Below are positions 5,493-12,061 of a stretch of DNA of 12,172 nucleotides, piece by piece. Every line of letters starts with the position of its first letter. Within the stretch, counting starts at the first letter, position 1. The translations under genes were made by a program, and so were the position numbers. This DNA is from Candidatus Bipolaricaulota bacterium (lineage in GTDB: Bacteria; Bipolaricaulota; Bipolaricaulia; RBG-16-55-9). The notes under the pieces were generated by a model. That model ran no database searches. It was not told where the DNA came from and was given only the letters and a program-made list of their open reading frames with translations. Location of the stretch: assembly GCA_027021605.1 (NCBI GenBank), contig JALUUA010000115.1:1-12172 (forward strand), given 5' to 3'.

Positions 5493-7007
5493 ATGAACCC
5501 AGCACAAGTCGCGAAGGACAAAGAAGGCACGGGGCAAACGGAGACCCAGGTCCGGACGATCCCCGTAGCGCGGGGGGACGGGATCGGCCCCGAGATCATG
5601 GACGCTTGTCTGCATATCTTGATGGAGGCCGGGGCGCGCATCGAGCCCGTCTTCGTGGAGATCGGGGAAAAGGTCTATCAGCAGGGCCACAGCGCCGGGA
5701 TCACCCCCGAGACGTGGGAGATCCTCCGCAAATACAAAATATTCTATAAAGCCCCCATCACCACGCCCCAAGGGGGTGGGTATAAGAGCCTAAACGTCAC
5801 GGTGCGCAAGGCGTTCGGGCTCTTCGCCAACGTCCGCCCGGCGGTGAGCTACGCCCCCGTGATCCCCACCAAATACCCCGGCATGGACGTCGTCGTGATC
5901 CGGGAAAACGAAGAGGATTTGTACGCGGGGATTGAATATCAACTCACGCCCGAGGTGGTGGAGTCCCTCAAGATCTTGACCCGGCCCGGCTGTGAGCGGA
6001 TCGTGCGGTTCGCCTTCGAGTACGCCCGCGCCTACGGGCGCAAAAAAGTGACGTGCATGACCAAGGACAACATCCTGAAGCTCACGGACGGGCTCTTCCA
6101 CAAGGTCTTCGACGAGATCGCGAAAGAATATCCCGATATCGAGGCCGAGCACTGGATCGTGGACATCGGGACCGCCAAGCTGGCCGACACCCCCGAACAG
6201 TTCGACGTGGTGGTCATGCCCAACCTGTACGGGGACATCGCCTCGGACATGCTCGCCCAGATCGCGGGCTCCGTGGGCCTGGCCCCCGGGGCCAATATTG
6301 GGGAAGAGTACGCGATGTTCGAGGCCATCCACGGAAGCGCTCCGCGCCACGCGGGGCAGAACAAGGCCAACCCCTCGGGACTGCTGTTGGCGGGCGTGAT
6401 GATGCTCGTCCACATCGGCCAGGGTGATGTTGCCGAGCGGGTCCACAACGCCTGGCTCAAGACCCTGGAGGACAAGATCTGGACCTACGATCTGGTGCGG
6501 AAGGCCAAGGCCGCCGGCATTACGGGCTACCGAGAGGTGGGGACGCGGGAGTTCGCCGAGGCCGTGGTGGAGCGCTTGGGCGAGGAGCCCACGCATCTCA
6601 AGCCCGTTCACTACGCGGGGAAGGCCATGCCGCTCAAGTTCCCCACCACCGATGTGCGCTCCCGGAGGATGGACCTCGACGGTGTCGACGTGTTCATCCG
6701 CGAGGGGACGAAGACGGCGGAGGAGCTGGGGCGGCTCTTGGAGGGGCTGGCCGGGCCCGAGTTTCAGTTGGTGATGATCAGCAACCGGGGGCAGAAGGTC
6801 TACCCCGATGCGATGCCCGGGGCGTACTGCTCCGACAGCTGGCGGTGTCGCTTCAAGGTCGCCGGAGACGATAACGCGAAGATAACACCTGCCGCGGTCC
6901 GCGCGCTGCTGGAGCGCATTGAGGGGGCCGGGCTGGAGTGGGCCAAGCTGGAGAAGCTCTACCTTCTGGAGGGCGAGCGGGCCTACAGCTTGGGGCAGGG
7001 GGAATAA
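5493..7007 (+). CDS. icd: Isocitrate dehydrogenase, long Thermus type
   Basis: A 504-residue cytosolic enzyme that oxidises isocitrate to 2-oxoglutarate and CO2 in the citric acid cycle. Motifs: GDGIGPE (28-34), SLNVTVRKAFGLFANVRP (99-116, substrate Ser and Arg), VVIRENEEDLYAGIE (134-148, R137 and catalytic Y144), MTKDNILK (189-196, with K191), metal ligands at D224, D248 and D252 (NLYGDIASD), and the HGSAP loop (280-284). Residues 389-500 match the extra C-terminal domain of the T. thermophilus enzyme: RSRRMDLDGVDVFI, VMISNRGQKVYP (427-438) and WRCRF. Related 3-isopropylmalate dehydrogenases lack this domain, which favours isocitrate as substrate. The catalytic Tyr and Lys are intact. I cannot settle NAD or NADP preference by eye. 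Start: GAGGAGAGGGG directly precedes the ATG. The first 19 residues are a hydrophilic extension. Confidence 0.93.
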   Translation: MNPAQVAKDKEGTGQTETQVRTIPVARGDGIGPEIMDACLHILMEAGARIEPVFVEIGEKVYQQGHSAGITPETWEILRKYKIFYKAPITTPQGGGYKSLNVTVRKAFGLFANVRPAVSYAPVIPTKYPGMDVVVIRENEEDLYAGIEYQLTPEVVESLKILTRPGCERIVRFAFEYARAYGRKKVTCMTKDNILKLTDGLFHKVFDEIAKEYPDIEAEHWIVDIGTAKLADTPEQFDVVVMPNLYGDIASDMLAQIAGSVGLAPGANIGEEYAMFEAIHGSAPRHAGQNKANPSGLLLAGVMMLVHIGQGDVAERVHNAWLKTLEDKIWTYDLVRKAKAAGITGYREVGTREFAEAVVERLGEEPTHLKPVHYAGKAMPLKFPTTDVRSRRMDLDGVDVFIREGTKTAEELGRLLEGLAGPEFQLVMISNRGQKVYPDAMPGAYCSDSWRCRFKVAGDDNAKITPAAVRALLERIEGAGLEWAKLEKLYLLEGERAYSLGQGE

Positions 7008-7036
7008 AGCAAAGCTAGCGAATCTCTACCTGCCCC
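6992..7036. terminator. Hairpin spanning the ends of icd and purN
   Basis: GGGGCAGG (6992-6999, inside the last codons of icd) pairs perfectly with CCTGCCCC (7029-7036, inside the last codons of purN), with a 29-base loop that holds both stop codons and the GCTAGC palindrome. The two genes converge with only 7 bases between their stops, so a shared terminator would have to use coding sequence. No T-run follows on either strand, so this is a candidate only. Confidence 0.35.
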
Positions 7037-7734
7037 GTGTCCTCACGAATCCAGACGCGGCCCTCGGCCAGCAGCTCAAGGGCCCTTTGGTAGGCCGGGC
7101 CATCGCAGGCCCACTTCATGCGTTCTTGGTGCTCCTCGGGGGAAATACCGGGCTCCACCTCTAGGGGCTCCGAAAGGGCGAGGATCGGTCCGCCGTCCAC
7201 CTCTTCCGTCACCAGGTGCACCGTGGAGCGGGTGAATTTCTCGCCAGCCTCGATCGCCTTGCGCACCACGTCGAGACCAACGTACTTGCGACGCCCCAGT
7301 TCGTCCGTAATCGTGAGATCGGCGGGGTGGACGTTGAGGATGCGCAGGCGATAAGTGCTCAGCAGGGGCTCGGTGACGATCAGCATAAACCCCGAGAGCA
7401 TCAGCACGTCCGAGTCCCACTTCTCGATGCGCTTCAGCACCTCGGCGAAGTACGCCTCGCGGGCCTTGAGGTCCTGGAAGGAAGCCCCACGCTCTTTTAG
7501 GAATCCCCGAAACGGGAGGACCTCCACGGGGATTCCCGCTTTCTTAGCGATGGAGATGCCCGAAGCGTCCGGACGGTCCGTGAGGGCCCCGACGAACTCG
7601 TACTTCTCGCCCAGATTGGGATCGTGTTCCAACAAGTATTTGAGGGCGCTGGCGCCGCCGGAGAACAGCACGACGACGCGCATCTTCCGCCCCGGTTGCG
7701 GGCGATAGAGGGGCTTCCTGATGCTGATGCTCAT
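7015..7734 (-). CDS. purN: Phosphoribosylglycinamide formyltransferase
   Basis: A 239-residue cytosolic enzyme for the third step of purine synthesis: transfer of a formyl group from 10-formyltetrahydrofolate to glycinamide ribonucleotide. Motifs: VVVLFSGGASALKYLLE (20-36, phosphate-binding loop), LSGFMLIVTEPLLSTY (113-128), NVHPADL (134-140, with catalytic N134 and H136) and STVHLVTEEVDGGPIL (170-185, with catalytic D180). It is longer than the E. coli enzyme (about 212) because of a 17-residue N-terminal extension and an insert around residues 75-108. The ATG overlaps the purD stop by 4 bases (ATGA), which indicates translational coupling and supports the early start; M18 is an alternative. 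The start region repeats the hexamer GCATCA. Its product precursor, glycinamide ribonucleotide, is made by purD immediately upstream. Confidence 0.92.
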   Translation of the reverse strand: MSISIRKPLYRPQPGRKMRVVVLFSGGASALKYLLEHDPNLGEKYEFVGALTDRPDASGISIAKKAGIPVEVLPFRGFLKERGASFQDLKAREAYFAEVLKRIEKWDSDVLMLSGFMLIVTEPLLSTYRLRILNVHPADLTITDELGRRKYVGLDVVRKAIEAGEKFTRSTVHLVTEEVDGGPILALSEPLEVEPGISPEEHQERMKWACDGPAYQRALELLAEGRVWIREDTGQVEIR

Positions 7735-9041
7735 GCTCCCGCTTCGTCAGAAAGGGCCTTGAGGGCGATGTCCCGGCGGTAGCGCATCCCGCGGAACGAG
7801 ATTTTCTCGACCGCGGCGTAGGCCCGCGCGCGGGCCTCGGCGATGGTCGTGCCCAAGCCTGTTACGCCTAGAATGCGCCCGCCCTTCGTGTAAAACTTCC
7901 CGCCCCGGAACTCCGTCCCGGCGTGGTAGACGATCACGTCCTCCATCTGCTCGGCCTCTTCGAGCCCGTGGATCTCCTCGTTCTGGTGGGTGTAGCGCTC
8001 GGGGTAGCCTTCCACGGCGATCACCACGCAGACGGCTGCGCCCTCGCGCCACTTCAGCTCCACGCCCTCGAGCCGTCCCTCGACGCACGCCCGCAGGACG
8101 GGATAGAGGTCGCTCTCCAAGAGAGCTAAGATGGGCTGCGCCTCGGGGTCGCCGAAGCGGACGTTATATTCGAGCACGTAGGGCTTCCCCTTGGGATCGA
8201 TCATCAACCCCAAGTAGAGGACCCCGGCATCCGTGAGGCCCTCCTCCTCCATCCCCAGGAGGGTGGGCAGCAGGATCTCTTGCTCGACGCGCTCGTACAC
8301 CTTCTCGTTTACGAGGGGGGCCGGGGCGTAGGCCCCCATTCCGCCCGTGTTCGGACCCTCATCGCTATCGTAGGCCCTCTTGTGGTCTTGAGCCGGAGGG
8401 AGGGTGGCGAGCGTCCTCCCGTCCGTGAGCGCCAGAACGGACGCCTCCCGACCGCGGAGGGCCTCCTCCACGACCACGCGCTCCCCCACCCCGCAAAATT
8501 TTTCGTCGAAAAGCCTGTGAAGGGCCTCCTTAGCCTCCTCGAGGGAAAACGCGGGGAACGCCCCCTTCCCGGCGCACAGCTCGTCGGCTTTTATAAAGAA
8601 TTTCCGATCGGGGTCTTCTTGAAATTGCTCTTGGAAAAAGCGCAGCGCCGGGGTTAAGCGCTCGAAGACCCAGAAGGGGGCCGTCGGGATGGCGTACTTC
8701 TGCATGAACCGCTTGGCGAAGACCTTGCTCCCCTCCAGCTGCGCGGCAGCCTTCCCGAAGCCGAAGATGGGGAGGTCATGCCGGCGAAAGTGATCCACAA
8801 TGCCTTCCACAAGGGGCTGCTCGGGGCCTACGACCGTAAGATCTATGGATTCCCGGGTGGCGAAGGCCACCAGATCCCGAGGGTCTTTCAGGAGCACGTT
8901 GGAGACGTTCTCCATCGCAGCGGTGCCGCCGTTGCCCGGGGCCGCGAAGACGTACTCGACGTCTCGATCGTCGGCCAGGGCCTTGACGAGGGCGTGCTCC
9001 CGCCCGCCGCTGCCGATCACGAGGACTTTCGCTTTAGTCAT
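7731..9041 (-). CDS. purD: Phosphoribosylamine-glycine ligase (GAR synthetase)
   Basis: A 436-residue ATP-grasp enzyme for the second step of purine synthesis: phosphoribosylamine + glycine + ATP to glycinamide ribonucleotide. Motifs: VLVIGSGGREHALVKAL (6-22), AAPGNGGTA (33-41), VVGPEQPLVEG (70-80), FGFGKAAAQLEGSKVFAK (93-110), KADELCAGKGAF (151-162), EEALRGREASVLALTDG (192-208), DHKRAYDSDEGPNTGGMG (219-236) and EYNVRFGDPE (291-300). The ATP-loop segment normally reads KADGLAAGKGV, so E154, C156 and A161 replace Gly, Ala and Val. The length is normal and the rest of the core intact, so activity is still likely. The ATG lies inside hicA (8-base overlap) and there is no clear separate ribosome site, so translation probably depends on hicA. 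Its own stop overlaps purN. Confidence 0.94.
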   Translation of the reverse strand: MTKAKVLVIGSGGREHALVKALADDRDVEYVFAAPGNGGTAAMENVSNVLLKDPRDLVAFATRESIDLTVVGPEQPLVEGIVDHFRRHDLPIFGFGKAAAQLEGSKVFAKRFMQKYAIPTAPFWVFERLTPALRFFQEQFQEDPDRKFFIKADELCAGKGAFPAFSLEEAKEALHRLFDEKFCGVGERVVVEEALRGREASVLALTDGRTLATLPPAQDHKRAYDSDEGPNTGGMGAYAPAPLVNEKVYERVEQEILLPTLLGMEEEGLTDAGVLYLGLMIDPKGKPYVLEYNVRFGDPEAQPILALLESDLYPVLRACVEGRLEGVELKWREGAAVCVVIAVEGYPERYTHQNEEIHGLEEAEQMEDVIVYHAGTEFRGGKFYTKGGRILGVTGLGTTIAEARARAYAAVEKISFRGMRYRRDIALKALSDEAGA

Positions 9042-9261
9042 GGCGCTTTTGGGTCCACTCTTTTCGGGAAATCCCGGCCTGCTTGAGGACGCGCCGCAGG
9101 AGATCCACGCCGATCTCCTTACGATGCGGGTTCGGGATTGTTACCGTAATATTCCCTTTGACCATGTAGGGGTGCTTCCCTTCTTGATAGGGGCCTTCAA
9201 AGCCGAAGGCTTTCATTCGCTGTACAAACTCCCTCCACGAGATCGGGGTCAGCCGAGTCAC
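9034..9261 (-). CDS. hicA: HicA-family mRNA interferase toxin (module 2)
   Basis: A 75-residue HicA toxin. The start is GTG at 9261-9259, overlapping the hicB stop by 4 bases (GTGA). The sequence keeps the family pattern more fully than module 1: REFVQRMKAFGFEGPYQEGK, then catalytic H30 in KHPYMVKGN, then VTIPNPHRKEIGVDLLRRVL (40-59) and GISRKEW (63-69). Eight bases of its 3' end overlap purD. The toxin cleaves mRNA when free of HicB (family knowledge). Confidence 0.87.
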   Translation of the reverse strand: MTRLTPISWREFVQRMKAFGFEGPYQEGKHPYMVKGNITVTIPNPHRKEIGVDLLRRVLKQAGISRKEWTQKRHD

Positions 9262-9509
9262 GGGATCTTAACTTCTTGAGGCTCTTCAATGCGCACCTTG
9301 CCTATTGGGGGCAGGGTCAATCCACGCTTGAGACGAAGGATGATCCAGCCTTGCAGAACTTCCTCCAGATTTTTGCGACATTCCTCTAAGGTCTTCCCGG
9401 TAGCCCATACCCCTTGACAAACAGGGATTTCCCCGTAATAAGGCTCCTCATCGTCAATGATCTCGTAGTGCGCCTTCTCCATAGCCGCTTGGATGTAGCG
9501 CAGAAGCAT
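9258..9509 (-). CDS. hicB: HicB-family antitoxin (module 2)
   Basis: An 83-residue HicB antitoxin: YEIIDDEEPYYGEIPVCQGV (15-34), ATGKTLEECRKNLEEVLQGW (36-55), then LRLKRGLTLPPIGKV (58-72). No C-terminal DNA-binding domain is present. I chose ATG 9509 over an upstream in-frame ATG at 9569 because a GGTGATC ribosome-site match lies 3 bases upstream and the promoter -10 box (9531-9526) would fall inside the longer reading. GC is about 52-55 percent in sampled lines, against 77-80 percent in parts of hyuB next door. It heads the chain hicB-hicA-purD-purN. Confidence 0.83.
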   Translation of the reverse strand: MLLRYIQAAMEKAHYEIIDDEEPYYGEIPVCQGVWATGKTLEECRKNLEEVLQGWIILRLKRGLTLPPIGKVRIEEPQEVKIP

Positions 9510-9525
9510 GAGGATCACCGGCCCT

Positions 9526-9554
9526 ATTCTAGCGCAGCCCTTCCGGGTAGCCAA
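9526..9554 (-). promoter_or_regulatory. Promoter of the hicBA-purDN operon
   Basis: On the minus strand, TTGGCT (9554-9549, 4 of 6) and TAGAAT (9531-9526, 5 of 6) are separated by exactly 17 bases. Transcription would start near 9519, about 10 bases before the hicB ATG, so the leader is almost absent. Confidence 0.55.
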
Positions 9555-9563
9555 ACCCCATGC

Positions 9564-9578
9564 GAGCAATGATTGCTC
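9564..9578. promoter_or_regulatory. Perfect dyad just upstream of the hicBA-purDN promoter
   Basis: GAGCAAT-G-ATTGCTC is a perfect 7-1-7 inverted repeat that ends 9 bases before the -35 box of the hicB promoter and starts about 36 bases after the hyuB stop. It may be an operator or activator site. As RNA it would make a 6-bp stem with a 3-base loop, but no T-run follows on the minus strand, so a terminator for hyuB is less likely. Confidence 0.45.
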
Positions 9579-9614
9579 TGAAACGGGAGAGAGCAGGCGG
9601 ATGACCCTCTGCCC

Positions 9615-11246
9615 TCAAAGCTTGCCCTCCTTGCGATCCTCTTCGTCCCGCTTAGGATCGCGCTCCTCCGGGGGGCCGTAGCCGCCCCCGCCCGGCGTCC
9701 TTATGCTGATCACGTCGCCGGGCTCAAGCTCAATCACGCCCTTGGCGGGCAGCTCCCGCTCCTCCCCGTCCCGAATCAAGACGTTTTGGCCGGGCGCGCC
9801 GGGCCCGCCCCCCAGCAGCCCGTAGGGCCGCGATCGTCGGCGATCCGTGAGCAGCGAGAGGGTCGCCCTGTGATCCACAATGCGGATGTCCCGCCGAATC
9901 CCGAGGCCGCCGCGCCACCTTCCCCGTCCGCCCGTGCCGGGACGCAGCTCGTAGCGCTCCACCCGTAAGGGGTAGGCTGTCTCCAGCGCTTCCACGGGCG
10001 TGTTGAGCGTGTTGCTCATGTGGCAGTGGACCCCGTCGAGCCCGTCTTTGCCGCGCCGGGCCCCGAACCCGCCCCCGATCGTCTCGTACAGGGTGTACGG
10101 CCCGCCCGTCCGCGGGTCGATCCCTCCCAAGGCGACGTTGTTCATCGTCCCCTGACAGGCCGCCGGCGCCTTCTCGGGTGCCGCCTGCGCCAAAGCCCCG
10201 ATGAGCACGTCCACGATGCGCTGGCTCGCCTCCAGATTCCCGCCCACGACGGCAGCGGGGGGCTTTGCGTTCACCACGGTGCCCTCCGGCGCGACGATCG
10301 TGATGGGCCGATAGGCCCCGTCGTTCGGCGGCACCCCCGGGTCCGTAAAGCAGCGGATCGCGTAGTACGTCGCGGAGGCCGTGACGGCGTAGACGGCGTT
10401 GATGGGGCCCTCCACCTGAGGGCTTGAGCCCGTGAAATCCACCCTCACCTCACCCCGTTCGGCGTCGATCGTGACGGCAGCTCGAATTCTTATGTCCCGA
10501 GCGGAGCGCCCGTCGTCGTCCAGGGCGTCCTCGAAGCGATAGGCCCCCGACTTTAACGCCTTTAGGGCAGCCCGCAGACGCTTTTCGGAGTAGTCGAGCA
10601 GCGCGTCGACGATCTCGCGGAAGCGCTCCAGGCCGTACCGCTCGATGAGCTCCAGAAACCGTCGTCGGCCCGTCTCGTTGGCCGCGTACTGCGCTCGCAA
10701 GTCCCCTAAGCGCTCCTTGGGGGTGCGGACGTTCGCCAAGATCAGCTCCAACAGATCGCGATCCCAGCGGCCCCGGCGCCGGAGCTTGACGGGCGGGATT
10801 CGCAGCCCTTCTTGGTAGATCTCCGAGGCGTCCGCAGGGATGCTGCCGGGGCGCATCCCCCCGATGTCGGCGTGGTGCGCCCGATTGGCGGCATAGCCCA
10901 CCAGTTCGTCCCGATGGAAGATGGGGGTTATGAACGTGAGGTCCGGGAGGTGGGCCCCGCCCCGGAAGGGGTCGTTGAGCACGATGACGTCGCCGGGCTC
11001 CGGCTCCTTGAGCTCTTGGAGGGCGGCCTTCACGGAGAAGGGCATCGCGCCCAGGTGCACGGGCATCCCCCACGACTGGGCGATCATGCGGCCCTTCTCG
11101 TCGAAGAGGGCTGAGGAGCAGTCGCGTCGCTCCTTGATGTTGGGGCTGTAGCTGCTCCGGACGAGCGCGAGGTTCATCTCGTCGGCGACGCCCTCCAGGG
11201 CGTTTCGCGCGACTTCCAGGGTGATGGGATCCACTCGAGTGCGCAT
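9615..11246 (-). CDS. hyuB: Hydantoinase/oxoprolinase family protein, subunit B
   Basis: A 543-residue cytosolic protein of the HyuB (N-methylhydantoinase B / 5-oxoprolinase B) family, which with HyuA hydrolyses cyclic amides (hydantoins, 5-oxoproline) or carboxylates small substrates with ATP. The exact substrate cannot be told from sequence alone. Motifs: DPITLEVARNALEGVADEMN (6-25), VLNDPFRGGAHLPDLT (89-104), NRAHHADIGGMRPGS (121-135, probable metal ligands), GGNLEASQRIVDVLIGALA (335-353), YETIGGGFGA (387-396) and the C-terminal RTPGGGGYGPP (516-526). Length is typical. A charged tail of about 15 residues ends it. The start ATG has GTGATC 4 bases before it, matching the extended ribosome site. 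The partner hyuA lies upstream on the same strand but is separated by the opposite-strand uma2 gene, so hyuB needs its own promoter. Confidence 0.93.
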   Translation of the reverse strand: MRTRVDPITLEVARNALEGVADEMNLALVRSSYSPNIKERRDCSSALFDEKGRMIAQSWGMPVHLGAMPFSVKAALQELKEPEPGDVIVLNDPFRGGAHLPDLTFITPIFHRDELVGYAANRAHHADIGGMRPGSIPADASEIYQEGLRIPPVKLRRRGRWDRDLLELILANVRTPKERLGDLRAQYAANETGRRRFLELIERYGLERFREIVDALLDYSEKRLRAALKALKSGAYRFEDALDDDGRSARDIRIRAAVTIDAERGEVRVDFTGSSPQVEGPINAVYAVTASATYYAIRCFTDPGVPPNDGAYRPITIVAPEGTVVNAKPPAAVVGGNLEASQRIVDVLIGALAQAAPEKAPAACQGTMNNVALGGIDPRTGGPYTLYETIGGGFGARRGKDGLDGVHCHMSNTLNTPVEALETAYPLRVERYELRPGTGGRGRWRGGLGIRRDIRIVDHRATLSLLTDRRRSRPYGLLGGGPGAPGQNVLIRDGEERELPAKGVIELEPGDVISIRTPGGGGYGPPEERDPKRDEEDRKEGKL

Positions 11247-11258
11247 GGACGATCACGA

Positions 11259-11339
11259 TCACGTTCGCGATCGAGCTGCTCCAAGCAAGGTCTCGTTATC
11301 GTAGGGGATAACGCCCTCCTCGGCAACGGCACGGAGCAT
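11259..11339 (-). pseudogene. Short frame resembling the C-terminus of a nucleotidyltransferase (possible remnant)
   Basis: Immediately before hyuB, a minus-strand frame reads VAEEGVIPYDNETLLGAAR and stops 12 bases before the hyuB ATG. The pattern (aliphatic helix, Glu-Glu-Gly-Val, Pro-Tyr-Asp) recalls the last helix and strand of MntA-like minimal nucleotidyltransferases, which often end near EGVVLYD. No N-terminal part with the GSxxxG and DxD motifs precedes it; that space is uma2 on the other strand. It could equally be chance coding in the hyuB leader, where a promoter and an inverted repeat overlap it. Confidence 0.22.
11294..11326 (-). promoter_or_regulatory. Candidate promoter and operator of hyuB
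   Basis: CGTTATC (11294-11300) and GATAACG (11307-11313) form a perfect 7-bp inverted repeat around GTAGGG, 20 bases in all, a typical operator size. On the minus strand, TTGCCG (11326-11321, 4 of 6) and TACGAT (11303-11298, 4 of 6) are 17 bases apart, so the dyad covers the -10 box and part of the spacer. Transcription would start near 11291. A bound protein would block this promoter and possibly affect uma2 on the other side. Confidence 0.45.
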
Positions 11340-11393
11340 TACAGGAACATTGCGGGAACGTAGGAGGAGGGGTAAGCTGAGGCCGAGTGGAGC

Positions 11394-12056
11394 GTGACGG
11401 AAGCGATGAAGGTTCAGCTGGTGGACGAGAAGAAGGAGATCGTAGAGGGGCCGTACACCATTCGGCTGGGGGGCTGGACGCTGGAGCGCTACCTCCGGGA
11501 GGCCCCGGAATCCGCGATCTGGGAGTTCGTCCGCGGGGAGGTCGTGATGCACTCACCGGCGACGGCGGAGCATCAAGATTTGGTTCGTTTCCTGCTGCGT
11601 CTTTTGGACGGTTATTGCGAGGCGCGGGGGTGGGGCAAGGTCTTGACCGGCCCTGCAGCCGTCCAACTGGCCCCCGACGTCGTGCGCGAGCCGGACCTCT
11701 TCGTCCTCCCCCCGGAGGAGGTGCCCAAAGCCCGGGGCACCCCCCTGCGGGCGCGACCGGCGCTCGTGATCGAGGTCATCAGCCCCTCCACCCGGACGAT
11801 CGACCTCGTGGAGAAGGCCCAAGATTACGCCGCTGCGCGGATCCCGGAGTACTGGGCCGTCGACCTGGAACGCCGGGAGCTGGCGGTCCATCGACAAGGG
11901 TCCGAGGCGGGAGGCTACCGTGTCGAGCGGGTCGCCTCGGGACAGGTGGAAAGCTCGGCAGTGCCCGGCTTCTGGCTGGAAGCAGACTGGCTTTGGCAGG
12001 AGCCCTTGCCCTCCGTGAACCCGTGTCTCCAAGCCCTCCTGCAGCCCTCGGGTTGA
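11394..12056 (+). CDS. Uma2-family (DUF820) restriction-endonuclease-like protein
   Basis: A 220-residue protein of the Uma2 family, which has a PD-(D/E)xK nuclease fold and is abundant in cyanobacteria, Chloroflexota and other genomes. The biological role is mostly unknown. Family pattern: a helix after YTIRLGGWTLERYL (21-34), EFVRGEVVMHSP (44-55, with E49), AEHQDLVRFLLRLL (58-71), VREPDLFVLP (97-106, with D101), PALVIEVISPST (122-133, with E127), KAQDYAAARIPEYWAVD (141-157, with K141) and VPGFWLEADWLW (190-201). All presumed active-site residues are present. The start is GTG 11394 or ATG 11406. A strong purine-rich site (11362-11372) is too far from either, and a TAA at 11373 bars earlier starts. 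It ends 5 bases before the stop of hyuA on the other strand and so sits reversed inside the hyuA-hyuB pair. Confidence 0.9.
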   Translation: MTEAMKVQLVDEKKEIVEGPYTIRLGGWTLERYLREAPESAIWEFVRGEVVMHSPATAEHQDLVRFLLRLLDGYCEARGWGKVLTGPAAVQLAPDVVREPDLFVLPPEEVPKARGTPLRARPALVIEVISPSTRTIDLVEKAQDYAAARIPEYWAVDLERRELAVHRQGSEAGGYRVERVASGQVESSAVPGFWLEADWLWQEPLPSVNPCLQALLQPSG

Positions 12057-12061
12057 AGGCC

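Noticed and set aside
4800..5771. 323-codon minus-strand frame across the channel and icd genes
   Set aside because: It runs through the icd promoter and both conserved genes, with no protein-like motifs.
5790..6611. 273-codon minus-strand frame opposite icd
   Set aside because: A shadow of the conserved dehydrogenase frame; composition is typical of antisense GC-rich codons.
9510..9569. Longer hicB with an ATG at 9569
   Set aside because: It covers the promoter and the palindrome, and its extra residues do not match HicB proteins.
11362..11372. Strong purine-rich ribosome-site-like run before uma2
   Set aside because: It is over 20 bases from both usable starts, a TAA follows at once in the uma2 frame, and the alternative frame gives only a Gly/Arg-rich shadow.
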